Below, in pieces: positions 32,863 through 44,274 of a stretch of 64,000 nucleotides of DNA (position 1 is the stretch's first letter; every line of letters begins with the position of its first letter). This DNA comes from Tilletia caries. Taxonomy: Eukaryota; Basidiomycota; Exobasidiomycetes; Tilletiales; Tilletiaceae. The stretch covers positions 1,116,001-1,180,000 of the forward strand of contig JALUTQ010000027.1 of NCBI GenBank assembly GCA_032718865.1. The letters are read 5' to 3'. A model generated the notes under the pieces. The model searched no databases. It had not been told where the DNA came from and worked only from the letters and a program-made list of their open reading frames with translations. Made by a program: the position numbers and the translations under genes.

Positions 32863-33212
32863 CAGGGCTCGGCGCAACTATGGCGAATATGAACTATCAG
32901 CGACTATAGTGTTTGCAACTATGGACGACGACGACTATGACTATGACTATTTGGGTCAACGACTACGACCATGACTATCTTCTGGCGACAGTCGCAACTA
33001 TCATTTACATGGTCTTTCCTATGCCGAACTATTGCATAGTCACACTGGAGTCTATGTACAGTGTAACCATAAGAGACTGTGCCACTATGGTGCCACTATA
33101 GCAGACTATAGTCATACTACTCTTGCGGGAACTCAAAGGTTAGTCAGAGGGCTTGGCACTTGTATTTTTGCCGGCGCGACTATAGTCACACGCTAGTGAC
33201 TATAGTCGCACC
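32863..33212 (+). mobile_element. Array MITE family B, shorter diverged copy
   Basis: The left end CAGGGCTCGGCGCAACTATG at 32863 is the 11-bp family B terminus. The body is saturated with GACTATGACTATG, CGACTATAGTG and ACTATAGTCACAC. The right end is degraded (GACTATAGTCGCACCTTGG near 33212) and no target duplication is found. Confidence 0.68.
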
Positions 33213-34193
33213 TTGGGGTTCGTTCTCCTCGTCCCGGACTTGCTGTTGTCGCTGAACAGGATGAGGCACCGCCAGCTTCGCCTCCTTCGCCTGAGCCTTT
33301 TAGATGAAGTAGATTATATCAACACGTGCGCCCATAAACAAAAAGCTTACGGAGCTGCCATTGGTAGAGTACATAGCAGTTTTGGACCGTCTCGAAATTT
33401 CAGCAAGAATGTCCCCAATTCAGTGGTTTGCAAATCAGCTGTTTCGCGATTCGCATCAGGACAGCAATGTATCGCCGCCCGTTGCAGGCCATAAATCGGT
33501 CATGAACTTCATGAAACGTTATCCGCAGGTACACCGGATCAAACAGAAGCCGCGGGACATATCCAGGATGACTCAGGGTCGCAAAAATCTCTCCTGGTGT
33601 TTCAAGAAATTGTACAACGTCGTCAAGAAGCAGGGCATCCTCCCCGAAGATATATGGAACGTCGATGAAATAGGATTCCGCATTGGTATCGGCAAAAGCC
33701 AGTGGATTCTCACACTGTGTCCCTCTCGCGACGCTCATCTGGCCAGCGAAACGAATCGAGAGTCGTTGACGTGCATCGAGGCAGTCAGCGCGTTCGGTGC
33801 ACACATTTCGCCCATGGTCAACATGTCTGCAAATCAACACACGGAAGAATGGTTCGAGAATGATCTTTCTGGTGATACTCTCTTTGCAGTCTCAGAAAAG
33901 AGATACATGGACGAAGTTCTTGCTCTGAAATGGATCAAGCACTTCGAGGAGCGCACAAAGGCAATGACAAAAGGATCGAAGCGTCTCTTGATTTTTGATG
34001 GACATGGATCGCATCGCATCAAGCACTATCTGGAACACCGCGAGGCAAATACGATCGTCCCCTTCAGTCTTCCTCCTCACTCGTCGCACATCCTTCAGCC
34101 TCTGGATGCGTCGGTACTTCAACCCCACAAACATTGGCACAAGGAGGTCATTGATGCGGCTACGCGCACAGGATCTGTTTCTCAAAAAGAAAA

Positions 34194-36012
34194 AAAAAAA
34201 TCAGTTGAGCTATACCTCAACGCCTCAGCTTCCAAAAGGCAGCGCCACAGAAGTATCTATCGGTCACCTCTGCGGCCACCTCTTCTTGCTATCCTTTTCC
34301 TCTTGCCCTGCCTCCTACTCCGCTAGCCGAGTCGTCCAACGGCCAACCGCTCATCCGCCCGAGCAAGTATGACCATACGATCCCAAGATGCATCATGCAT
34401 GTCAATCCTCCGACGGCAGCGAAACAATGGTGAATGGATGCGGGTGTGGCGCGGACTGGATCCAGAACCGGGCAAAAGAGAAGATGGAGATGGACATCGA
34501 TAAAGCGCGGGACGGATCGAGGGGAAGAAACAGAGGACGATGTGTTGGTCTGGTCTCTATCTGGCCATGATCGGAATGATGATGCGGGTGAGCGAGTCCA
34601 AGTCGGTGGAAGTTGAGGAATGGCCCGCGCGTGCAGGACTGGAGGTCCGAGGTCCGAAGGCGTCGCTATTTGGGTTCCGAATCAATGGATCCGCCGGCGT
34701 TGGCACGTTGGCACAGTGGTAGTGAAATGTGAATGGTGACTGTTTGCTGACGCTGGCCGGTGGGCCGGAGCCGTGGGCGCTGTTTCAAAAAAGAAATATC
34801 AGTTGAGCTATAACGCTATACCTCAACGCCTCAACTTCCACAAGGCAGCGCCACAGAAGAAGCATCTACCGGTCACCTTCGAATTTCGCTGATCCTAGTT
34901 CTCGAGTCGCAGGTACTTATAGCCTTGGCTTTGCCTGTGAGCCTCTGTACTTCCTTTAATCTTCACTCAATATCCAGCATCCAACTTACATTCTACGATG
35001 CCGAAAACCCCGAAAATGTTGCCTGAAGGGTTCAAGAGGGCAGTATCGATCAAGACGCTCTGTGGTCAGCGCGTCAACGATTCAGCCAATTGTTCGATCA
35101 TAACGCAGGCACCAGGAACTCGGCCGCCAACAAGAAGATTACGGACGTGCGCAAAAGTGTAGTACTTCGAATGCCTGAATGCGCACACACATCAGAGCCG
35201 GTCGCACTCTCTCCCACAGAGATCCTACAACTCATCAAACAGGACGCCTTCAAATTCACCCTCGGCTACCCCAAGTGCCGCATCGGCAACATTCAGCCGC
35301 ACTGCATGAAGAGACACAACTGCAACGCGTTCGAGGTTCACGACAACTACGACGATGACGGGGAAGTTAAGCTCGGTACTTTGAAACAGGTGGAACAGCA
35401 GCAGCGGGAGCAGCAGCAGCGGCAACAGGAACGGCAGCAGCGGGAGCAGCAGGCACAGAAACCGCAGCAGAAGCAACGGCAAAGGCACAAGCAGGGCCAG
35501 CCTGCAGCCACGCCTCAACCGCCGGTGGCCGCTCCCCCACGGTACTCCTCCCTGAAGCCCGTGGACATGCCCTTCAGCTCCGCAGCCGCTTGCCGATCGT
35601 CCTCGGCGAATATGATCGAGCTGACGTCACCCGCGAAGCCGAGCCTCAAACTGGGTTCGTCCGCCTTCATAACATCAAAGTCGAGCAGCCAGATCGGGCA
35701 TCCCATTCGGCAGCCGGCCGACCCAGCTTCAACGCAAAAGATGTTGGATAGGAGGCACTTTAATAGCATCCGCACCGTGGTCGTCGAAGCAGGCGGCGCA
35801 GTACACATGGTGCCGACCTTGCGCTCTCTCGCTCGCATCTACGACAGGTCAGAGATCTGATGCGGATCCTACACGACGGACACGAAAACGACCCTGCCGC
35901 AGACTACGACCACGATGACGAGTTGAACGTGTGCCTGTTCCCTTGCGCTGTGTGACTGCTTGGAGGTGCTGGAGGCCGTGTGCGAGTCCACTGGGCGTGA
36001 AGAGAAGCAATT
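34194..36012. mobile_element. About 1.8-kb insertion in the pogo transposase
   Basis: It lies between the DDE core and the C-terminus of the pogo gene. About 85 bases near its left end (ATCAGTTGAGCTATACCTCA onward, 34198-34280) recur at 34796-34880 with small differences (ATCAGTTGAGCTATAACGC, then CCACAAGGCAGCGCCACAGA). The insert is therefore compound or carries a direct repeat. It holds one clear reading frame (35090-35860). No terminal repeats or target duplication could be fixed. Confidence 0.5.
35090..35860 (+). CDS. Unknown Gln-rich protein inside the insertion
   Basis: 256 codons, complete from ATG to TGA. The N-terminal third looks folded and contains ILQLIKQDAFKFTLGYPKCR and IQPHCMKRHNCNAFEVHDNY with paired Cys and His. 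Next comes a Gln/Arg-rich segment (residues about 100-145, QQQREQQQRQQERQQREQQ) that may form a coiled coil, then a Ser/Pro/Ala-rich tail. I do not recognise the family. It is unusually intact for this region. It could be the DNA-binding or accessory protein of the element that inserted here. Confidence 0.5.
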   Translation: MFDHNAGTRNSAANKKITDVRKSVVLRMPECAHTSEPVALSPTEILQLIKQDAFKFTLGYPKCRIGNIQPHCMKRHNCNAFEVHDNYDDDGEVKLGTLKQVEQQQREQQQRQQERQQREQQAQKPQQKQRQRHKQGQPAATPQPPVAAPPRYSSLKPVDMPFSSAAACRSSSANMIELTSPAKPSLKLGSSAFITSKSSSQIGHPIRQPADPASTQKMLDRRHFNSIRTVVVEAGGAVHMVPTLRSLARIYDRSEI

Positions 36013-36329
36013 AAACAGCGTCGAGTTTCTCTCTGCACTGGCTTCGATCAGAAGACAAACAATAAAAACAAACACAAACAAAACTGGTTTCAGGCGCACT
36101 GGGATCCACCCTTTCAATCCAGACATCGTGTTGTCAACGTTTGCGGCGCCGGTCGACTTCTCCGCTGCTGCTGAGGAATCCATTCCGAGCACTCCTGCCC
36201 AGGCCTCTTCGCCTCCAGCCACCCCTCAAAAAATTCGAACACTCTCTCGCAGTGCAAACAAAATTCAGGAGAGGTACGGATCTGATCTCTCTCAGACTCT
36301 GGCGAAGTACAATCGAGGTTCCTTGCAGC

Positions 36330-36989
36330 CAGTGGTGCAACATACTATCAACAGAATCCTACCAAAGTATACTAAATATAATTTTATGTTTCAAAACCAT
36401 GCTATAGTATGACGCAATTTTCCGGTACTTTTTCGATTGTCATACTATATATTATTTGGTTTTGGTGGCGTGATATAGCACTACAGTATAGTTTCCCCCG
36501 CTTGCGGAAAATTGGACTAGAACTATTCTACTGTAGCATACAAGTGAACTATAGTACTCAATAGTATACTAGATGTATCCTCTTTTCTTATCCTATATCA
36601 TACTTTTAGAGTAGTATGAAAAGAGTGTGTCATTGCAAAGTGCTTGTTGTATACTAAAGTGTTCTATTTGTGTGCTATAGTATACTTCTAGTGCATTATA
36701 TATGTCATACAGACACACTAGATCTATCCTATAAGACACTTTCAGCGTCATACTATTATAGTATTATACTAAGGTACAATTCGGCCAGGAATTGTCATTT
36801 GTACTATAGTATGAATAGAGCAGACTTCAAGTCTCTTAAAATATGTCCCGCATACTATAGTACATTATTGGGAGGCATACTATTTACTATCGATAGTATG
36901 TGGCCCAATTTTTCTTTTTTAAAAAAAAAGTATATGCTATGTATGTTTTGCCTCAGAAGTGACATACTATAGTATAATATGCACCACTG
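36330..36989. mobile_element. Array MITE family C, complete, with 8-bp target duplication
   Basis: The left end CAGTGGTGCAACATACTAT and right end ATAGTATAATATGCACCACTG are inverted repeats beginning 5'-CAGTG, which fits the hAT rule 5'-YARNG. The flanks carry a perfect 8-bp duplication CTTGCAGC (36322-36329 and 36990-36997). The 660-bp body is filled with CATACTATAGTATAC and TACTATAGTATG motifs, both strands, and has no coding frame. It sits inside the pogo transposase C-terminus, whose frame is restored by conceptual removal. Confidence 0.9.
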
Positions 36990-37498
36990 CTTGCAGCAAG
37001 TACACATTGGAAGCTTGGCGGTTGAGGCTCTCGAGAAGCAGACCAGAGCGCAACAGGAACGCAACAAAAAAGTGAAAGGGCTCGGAAGGTAGTACAGTCA
37101 GGTGGAGTTTTGTATGCGAGGGAGGCGAGAAAAATTGCTCAAGACCATTTGGATCAAGAGACAAAGGAGGGGGAGCGACGAGAATGAGTCAAATTCAAGA
37201 TGGAGATCAAGAAGCGGAAGGCGGCAGGTTGGCACAAAATGCACGTCCAGGCTCGACGAGCAGTCAAGCGGCGCTGCATGATAGCAGACAAGGAGCAGGA
37301 TCACGCAGACGATGAGCAAGAATTTGTTGATGTTGATGAGGAATGGGGAATGTGTCTCGGCGACGAACTAAAGGAATGTAAATATCTGCTTTCTTCATTG
37401 AGCTTGTCTCCTTCATTGAGCTTGGAGGCTCTCTCCCGTGGTCAAGGCTTTTTGGTTTATTAAAAAAAATTGGAGTATGCAACCGACATCCATTGGGC

Positions 37499-37704
37499 CC
37501 GAGTACGGAGTGGACTTTGAAATTTATTTAAATTTAGCCGGAGTACAAAGCTGGCGCAATACGGCGGTGAGATTTTGAGCGGAGCGCGGAGTAGAGTTTG
37601 GGCGACTGTCTAAAGTGAGCGGAGTACGGAATGCAAAAAAAAATCTCAAAATCAGCTGGAGTCAGCCGGAGTAGGCACTCCGGGGCCCTCCGCGCCCATC
37701 CTTA
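37499..37704 (-). mobile_element. Array MITE family A, 3' fragment
   Basis: It runs from GAGTACGGAGTGGACTTTGA to the terminus GCGCCCATCCTTA at 37704. It aligns with 30940-31161 of copy A2, including ATTTAGCCGGAGTAC and AATCAGCTGGAGTCAGCCGG. The left arm is missing. Confidence 0.75.
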
Positions 37705-38487
37705 GTGAGAGTTCCCCGTCGGTGACGCCAAAGCCAAGCCCACTCAGGGCTGAGGGCTTCGCCGCGGCGATCAAGGAGCTCAACCTGCTGCACGCCTCCC
37801 CGCTGTTGGTAGAAGGTATCGAGAAGGGATTCAGGATCGGCGTCTCCCCCGCTTCGGACTACAATCGGTCAGCCGAATGATGCAGTCAGTGTTTCGAAGT
37901 ATACTTGAAGGACCAGAAATTATTTCAAAACATACTGCAGTGTACAGTATGTTTTTGATCCGGAAGGTCTGGTTACTGCGACAGTATGGAAAAAGTAGTA
38001 ATAGGCCAGTCCACGCGTAAGCCTTTTCGTCGCTTTGTCTCGCTTTCTCTTGCATTTCAATGCGATCTCGGTGGTTTATGACGCATTTTAAAATTCAAAT
38101 CAGATGATTAATGATTACCCAAGGCTCAAGCTGGTAGAGTCGGACTCGGAGAGTCAGAGGCCTCAGCGCCTCAGCCAGAGCCCAGAATACCGAGGTGCGA
38201 TCAAAGAGAGAGGCCACCCAGGGACCACTGGGCACTGACCAGGCGGTGTGAGAACTCGACTGGTAAGCTTGTAGAACGGAGTATTATTAACCATGGCCAG
38301 ATAGAAGTTAGCTTTTTGTCATCTGTGGCGGCCAACCTCTCGCCCAACACCAGGAACTGAAAAATGAGAACTGAATACTGAATGAGTACTGAGAACTGAG
38401 AGAAGCGTGGCGGGATCACTTACGTGGCGGGATCTAAGTGATCTATCTGAGGAAGGAAAGAGGAAGTAGAACAAGGATGAGTATGTT
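37705..38487. other. No gene; ATACTGCAGTATG-type scrap at 37880-38000
   Basis: Contains CATACTGCAGTGTACAGTATG near 37940, like the array at 55305-55817. Otherwise only short frames. Confidence 0.4.
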
Positions 38488-39188
38488 TCCCCAGACCTTA
38501 GTATGGGGTTATATCTGCCCCTTAGATCTTACGGCCGAGACGAATGTTGCAACATCCCTCGAATAAAATCTTTCAAAACTTCTTGAAATCTTCTCAAACT
38601 TCGCCTGGGTGTCCGTGTTCTAAGCATCCATCGACGCTCTCGATTTCTCCCAGTATTATTTATGAAGATAGCAATTTGCTGTTCACATGCCGTCCTTCCG
38701 CCGTTCGTGGCCCGTTTCTGTCTCTCTTCCACCTCCACTTTTCCCACGCCTTCGATAGCCATAGTCAAAAGTCAAAACCCTCCGAGAAAGTTGAAAGGTC
38801 TTCAACTTTTTGACGAACGCATTACGCAGCTACCAAGTACCAACTGCCCAACTTACTCCAGCGTTCATTAACCTTCAACCCTGACCTGCCTACAACTTAC
38901 ACGTCGTGCCAGTGGTAAGTTGCTTGAGATACACGCCTACCAGGTGATGGTGCCCCAAAATGCTACTGACTACTGACTACTGACTATGCCCATTGTCATA
39001 TGCATTCATGCTGCATGCTGCATGCATCATCGCGGGCAGCATTGCTTATTCTCTGACTTCTCAGAACACTCTTGCAAGAGCGAATGCACTCACACACTGA
39101 GCGCCACTCTATCAGGTGAATGAGATACTGATCTGCTCATCAGCTCATCTGCTCATAGGCTCATCCGCTCATCATATACGTCATGTGT
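38488..39188. repeat. Dispersed repeat R1, copy 2 (uninterrupted)
   Basis: It aligns with 2887-4364 but lacks the 3237-3946 insert, giving the empty site CAGCGTTCATTAACCTTC. It passes directly into R2 copy 2, so R1 and R2 may be parts of one longer element. Confidence 0.62.
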
Positions 39189-39196
39189 GACAACTC

Positions 39197-39510
39197 ACGG
39201 CGGAGAGCTCGAAGGGTAGCGAAGCTACCCTGAGAGCGAGGCGCGGAGGGCGTCTATGTGATTTGGATGATAGACTGTGCTCCTGGGCCATTGTTTAGGT
39301 ATGCCATCCACATCTGACAGGTCAGAGCATTGAGCACGCCTTTTGAGAATTCGAGTCTAAGATATCCAGACCAAGCATTAAGCAACATCAGTCATCAAGG
39401 CATGCATGTTTCTTGCTACTTTTCATCTCCCGTTCATATTCCAATTTCTATAAACTCATGGCCTCAAAAAGTCTGGGGAACACTCTGGCTCAAAATTCAG
39501 GCTGGTGGGA
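39197..39510 (+). repeat. Dispersed repeat R2, copy 2, with hairpin
   Basis: Inverted relative to 20165-20508. It starts at GGCGGAGAGCTCGAAGGGTA, and the AGGGTAGC-GAA-GCTACCCT hairpin is at 39213-39231. It ends near CTCTGGCTCAAAATTCAGGC. Confidence 0.65.
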
Positions 39511-40296
39511 TCACTGCTCACAGACCTGAGACCACAGTTACCTATCTCTAATTAGTGCAACTGTGCAACCAAGTATTGGATCGCCTGACGGCCTGATAGG
39601 AAAGAGAGGAGAATTATGTGCAAGCAGGAAGAGTCAAGAGTCAAGGGGGAGGAAGTTGATCATGATCAGGACCGCGGGACAAAGACAGTGGTAAAGGACA
39701 AAGAGAAGTGGAGGGAGTAATAAAGGAAATGAAGTCTGAAGCGGAGTCTGGCAAATGAAGATAAGATTAGATACCTGTAACTTGCGTGTGCAGAGGGTAT
39801 CGGCCGATAGCACATCCCCGACGAGAAAAGACGACCGTCTCTGCACCTGTTCGGCGGTCGGCTGCGGGCGCTGTGTGGTCGCTCGTGACTACTTGGTACT
39901 ATTTGCTGCTGCTACTCGCCTTGTGAATATATTGGTCAGATATTTGGGGCCCTGGGGCCTTGGGGGGTTGGATCAAAACGGCATTTTCATTGCTGCCATC
40001 GGGACTCGAGAGTCAAGACCGCTCACCGCTTTGGACCCTGGCCGTCGGCCGACGCGTGTGCGCGGTTGCGTAACTCATTGTGAGAGCGAGGAGCTGACCC
40101 ATGTTGCGCTTCTCGCGTGTGCCGCGCTCGTAAGTCGTACGCGACGTAGCCATTCAGTCCACATGTCTTGCTCGCAAAAAGACATACACGTGTGTCCTCT
40201 GACCTGTCGCCTGAGTCCTGAAACCTCCGCGTTGGCAAGAACGCTGCGCAGCTCCGGCCTCCGGGTCGTTGATTGCAATGTCCAGTAGTCAGTGCG
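39511..40296. other. No gene recognised
   Basis: A plus-strand frame of 177 codons at 39755-40288 overlaps a longer minus-strand remnant and shows no domain. I regard it as chance. Confidence 0.3.
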
Positions 40297-41202
40297 CCTT
40301 GTTGGACGACGAGTAACGGGTAAGAGATCCTCGCGGCTCACGAACCGCGGAGGTAGCGTTTGAAGCTGTCTCAAGTCTCCCTGCCACCGGCCGTGCATCA
40401 TCATTTTGTCGACAGGTCCACCCATGTGAGGCAGGACGATACACGCACCGATGCGCATCGAGTGCTTGTAGGACTTAGGGCGTAGATGGAAGCCAGGCTG
40501 GTGCAGTTGGCAACAGAATCCGCCCTGGAGAAGATGAGAGCTTGGTGCAGGATATTGGCCGAAGGCTGTCACCGTCCTTTGCGCAGAGAGCACGGTCCCC
40601 ATCGGTTCCGCCGAGAGAATTATCCACAGGTGCTTCCGCCGCCAAAGGAAGAGATGACGCTCTGGAAGAATCACCGCAAGGCGCAAGGCTTGGTCTTGGT
40701 GCGGCGGAGGCGAAATATGAGGACATTCTGTCCCCGAGCGCCGAGCGGTGTGGGAGAAGCGCGCGGCAATTTTGGAGACGTGGAGATGAGGCTCAAAAGG
40801 ACATGACGTGCGAGCGAGTTTGCTGATGCGGCCAGCGGCAGAGGTTCCAGAAGCCGCAGGCCATCGTGGCGATGGCGACGACCTCCTTCGGAGTATCCAC
40901 TCGCCGCCTTGACAACGGGTTAGACGTTCCCCAGCTAGCCAGGGGTCATGAATGGATGGAGAAACCTTGGCGGTCGTTACAGACAAGAGGCAGAAGCATC
41001 GTGGCATCGCGCCACGTTTGACGATGCAAACGCGGTCCTCGTTGAACGTCCAAGGGACGTCTTTGACGGCGTACCTGGCCTTGCGCGCCGCAACCTTGTT
41101 GCTGCAGCACTCCCGTCGGCGTCTGCGGTAAACAAGTGCTCGAGTCTCGACCAGGCATTGAGCGACAGGCGATGATGCTCTAGAATCCCGTGTCCGTCGC
41201 AA
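40297..41202 (-). pseudogene. Possible tyrosine-recombinase (integrase-like) remnant
   Basis: The minus strand has a 375-codon open frame. Near 40470-40390 it reads FHLRPKSYKHSMRIGA, then VDKMMMHGRWQGD. H-x-x-R in HSMRIGA followed by G-R-W about 20 residues later is the C-terminal signature of tyrosine recombinases (box II H-x-x-R, then His/Trp). The final Tyr is not convincingly placed, and the frame may shift just after GDLRQ. Upstream, FNEDRVCIVKRGA resembles the region before box II in such proteins, but no clear box I Arg is seen. Recombinases of this type drive Crypton, DIRS and Ngaro elements. The assignment rests on one motif and needs profile comparison. Confidence 0.42.
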
Positions 41203-42009
41203 ATCGCAGCACGCGCTTCACGACGCCAGTACGGTGGAATAAGTCTACTTCATAGTGGCGTCGAGGCCCGCCATCACGAATCACAATAATTCGAGTGCAC
41301 CTCTGGCCTCTCGAGGACGACTGACGAGGGACGCCAAGTCTCAAAGCGGAGGTCGTCGGCGTACTTGGGCTTGAGAGCGTTGTGCAGTGTGCTGCACGCC
41401 AACACAATGACGGGCTTGATCTGCTAATTGCCTCCTCGTACAGATGCGACAAGAGATCTAAGAGGGGAGGGAGACGGACGGACGGTCAATCGGGCTGGAG
41501 CAGAGGCCGCGTGGAGGGGCTTGTGCGCAGAGACGTCTGGTGCGGGCGAGAGAGCGGAGCATCAGCCATCAAGGGCCGACAGCACGCAGCACATCCGAGT
41601 CCAGGGACTGGCATTCGACCAGCTTTGTAGGCCCAAAAACCGCTGCTCGGAATAGATGAGGATTGATTTCTTCGTGGAAGCTCGATAGCGTAGTCGTCTT
41701 CGTACCTCTTGTCATCGGCGTCGACTCAGGACTCAGGAGTCAGGTGAGCCGGCCACGCTGTGTCTTTAAAGCAGTGGTTAGGCGTCTCCAATCTTCATTG
41801 GGCAGAACGGATTACGGACGGCGTTACCCTTGGCAACCGTGTGGGGGGGGGGGGGGGGAACACGCTTGCGGGCACAGTATCGGCAAAGGCCCCGCATGCC
41901 GGGCGGAAGTCGAAGGCAATAACAAGGGCAATGTAGAAACTACTGTGTCATTCCACAACCGTGCTGACTGATGGGCCACTGCGAGTAAGCGGCGGCTGGC
42001 GGGGATCTG
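41203..42009. other. No gene recognised; G12 tract near 41848
   Basis: Short frames on both strands. A minus frame at 41180-41452 may belong to the remnant next to it. A run of G interrupts the region near 41848-41859. Confidence 0.3.
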
Positions 42010-42023
42010 GTGGCAGGCAGATA

Positions 42024-42540
42024 TCACGTCGCGGACGTAGCCTTAGCCCTTAGGTCGCTACGGAAGGGGTTTAAAAAGTAAAACTCCTTGGCGACGGCCG
42101 GGTCAATGCACTCGATCACCTCGTGGAGGAGCTCGTCTTCTGACATCGAGGCGCATCCCGACTCCCGTCTTCAAGAGCGCAGTCTCGACGGACGTGTTAT
42201 AGATCACATCTTCCTCGTCCAGCCTCCAGCACCAAGCCCGAGCCCGGTAATATACTTACTTGAGAGGGGGGTTTGTACTTCTCGCGAATTGTCTCGAGGA
42301 CAGCGTCGAGGTTGGCGATGGCGAGGTGCGACTTTCGATCCAGAATGGTACAAATGTCAAAGTAGGGCCTTGGGTTACATTCCATAATCCATGGCCTGGA
42401 TCCGGTTTCATGGAGCAAAGGGCCTCGACGTTGGCGAGGAACGGAGATGAGTCCTCGGGAACGCCGTCGAGCGAACCAAACTCGTCTGCCTTGATCGTGA
42501 ACAATCGTCCGGGCTTGTCGTTCTCCGGGAGCTGAATGCG
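42024..42540 (-). pseudogene. Unknown multi-exon coding remnant
   Basis: The minus strand reads LFTIKADEFGSLDGVPEDSS near 42500, then after a frame change near 42385 RPYFDICTILDRKSHLAIAN and LDAVLETIREKYKPPSQ. A candidate intron (42140-42255, donor GTATAT, acceptor GTCAG) leads to DELLHEVIECIDPAVAKEFY and a TGA at 42024-42026. Composition and splicing look genuine. I do not recognise the family. Its place upstream of the recombinase-like remnant, on the same strand, suggests they were parts of one element. Confidence 0.42.
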
Positions 42541-43082
42541 TACGGCCTTTTGACGGGAGGGGGGTTCTCTCCGTTGAGGAACATTTCCTCAGCGCTATTC
42601 CACTGGAGTGCGCCAGGTGAAGGCGAAGTGGACAGCGACGTCGATAGCGGACGATGCGCCAGGCAAAGGGTAGACGCGGCGTGGACGGCAAGATCAATGA
42701 CGATTGACGCTGCGGAGCGCTTTCAAGTTATTGTCCAGCACGAGATGTTGTAGGCGTTAATGAGCTCAGAGATGTGCGTCGTGACCAATCACCACTCACC
42801 AGCATGTTGTGCAGTGTTTTTTACATGCGGGAATATCGGTCGTGGACCATGACCAGTAGAGTCGACTCGACAATGTGGTCAGGGGCGGGCGGAGTTTGCT
42901 TTGAGTTTCGACCCACGGGCCAGGGCAGACAGGTTCTCCCGCCACGTGGGCGAGCTTGCGGCTATCGGCCGAATGAAAACAAGAGAAACCCTACGAGGCT
43001 ACGGCCCACAATCACTTTCATCTTGGCCTACAGCTCCCAAGCAAGCGCTCGTCTGACCATGATACCAGCGCACCAGATTTAA

Positions 43083-44274
43083 GAGGCAGAAGAGACCGTG
43101 GCTGTGTGCCTACAGGAGGAGCTGGAGACTGACCCAGAGGAAGAAGACGTTCCGCCCTTGCTCTTCATATCACAGGCTATGCTATGCGACCTCTACACCC
43201 CTCGCTATCTGCACCAGCGAGCACCGATACCCAAGTCTCGAGATTGGGTGGACACCATTTTTCCCGACCTTGATGCTGCCCGGTTCAAAACGTGGGTTCG
43301 CATGGATCGAGCTTCGTTTGCTTTCATACACGACCTTATCGCCGAGTCCCCTGTCTTTGGCTCCAATCCGAGATCACCTCAGGCGCCTGTGGCTGAGCAG
43401 CTCGCTATTGCGCTGCACAAGTTCGGCACCCATGGGACGGGAAGCGGAATCAGAATGGAAGCGGGACATTGGAGGCAATCTGAAGGTCACATTGTCAACA
43501 GTACTCGTCGCGTGGCACATGCGCTTTGCGATATACTACAACATTGGATCAAGTGGCCAGGAGAGCAGGAGCGTGCAGAAGAATCACGGAACACGGCACA
43601 ACGAGCCGGACTGGAGGGCATGATTGGGAAGGTAGATGAGACTGATGTGGTGCTGCACGAGCGTCCAGGTGAGAGACACCCTTGATCCAGTGTCCGTTTC
43701 TGCTGGAACAGATGAGCGTTGATCATCCTGTAACTCTCACTTGTGAGGGAAGGAAGATCAATCAAAGGGGACGAGTTTTTCAATCGGAAGAAGAGATACG
43801 CAGTCAATCTCACAGCAGTCTGCTACAGGCACCTTCGATTCACGTTCGTCACCACAGGTTGGCCTACTCCTGTGCACAACAGTCGGGTCTGGGTTAATAC
43901 GGACGTTGCCGCTCGTCCCGATCACTACTTCGGCCCTAAGGAGTACCTCATCGGGGACTCGGCGTATCAGTGCGGCGACAATATTGTCCTTCCTTACAAG
44001 TCTTCGAGCGAACCGTCAGTTCAATCGTGCCTTGTCCTCAGTGCGCATCGACATAGAGCATGCGTTCGGCCTGTGGAAAGGGCGGTGTGCCAGCCTCAAA
44101 GGTTTGCGGCTTCGCATTCTTTCCGACGAGCATATGGAGGGAGCGTGCCGCTGGGTTCTGGCGTGCTGTGTGCTTCATAACATATTGTTGTGTATTCGAG
44201 ATGGCTGGCTGGTAGATGAGGAGGAGAGGAACGGTGAGAACGGTGCCAGGAACGAAGACCTCGCGGACGACTAA
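43083..44274 (+). CDS. PIF/Harbinger transposase (DDE_Tnp_4 type), one frameshift
   Basis: Exon 43083-43668, intron 43669-43752 (GTGAGA...GGAAG, 84 bp), exon 43753-44274. The frame is open from 43083 after a TAA; a further upstream exon is likely because no good ATG is seen. An N-terminal helix-turn-helix region contains VAEQLAIALHKFGTHGTGSG and LQHWIKWPGEQER. The first catalytic Asp is in GKVDETDVVL, the second in LIGDSAYQCG, and the Glu in RIDIEHAFGLWKGRC. All three are present, separated as in Harbinger enzymes. A frame change near 44003 lies between the second and third; one base fewer would join them. Harbinger transposases need a Myb-like partner, which lies convergently at 44663-46501. 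Confidence 0.85.

Larger units (their letters stand above)
33361..37377 (+). pseudogene. pogo/Tigger-type transposase broken by two insertions
   Basis: The N-terminal part has a CENP-B-like helix-turn-helix (QWFANQLFRDSHQDSN). The DDE_1 core follows: NVDEIGFRIG near 33660, LLIFDGHGSHRIKHYLEH near 33990, and SSHILQPLDASV near 34085. All three catalytic Asp (D, D, D) are present. The frame ends at an A-rich run near 34190, where an insert of about 1.8 kb begins. The typical pogo C-terminus (KTGFRRTGIHPFNPDIVL) resumes near 36080. A family C MITE then splits the gene at 36330-36989. Removing it with one copy of CTTGCAGC continues the frame for about 38 more codons to a TAG near 37092, and a basic tail is still readable to 37377. 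Pogo enzymes cut at TA dinucleotides; a pogo-type MITE lies at 55820-56578. Confidence 0.85.

Noticed and set aside
37200..37463. Independent 87-codon gene after the pogo element
   Set aside because: Its first part continues the basic C-terminal tail of the pogo transposase in composition and strand, and the rest runs into Leu/Ser filler before a truncated MITE.
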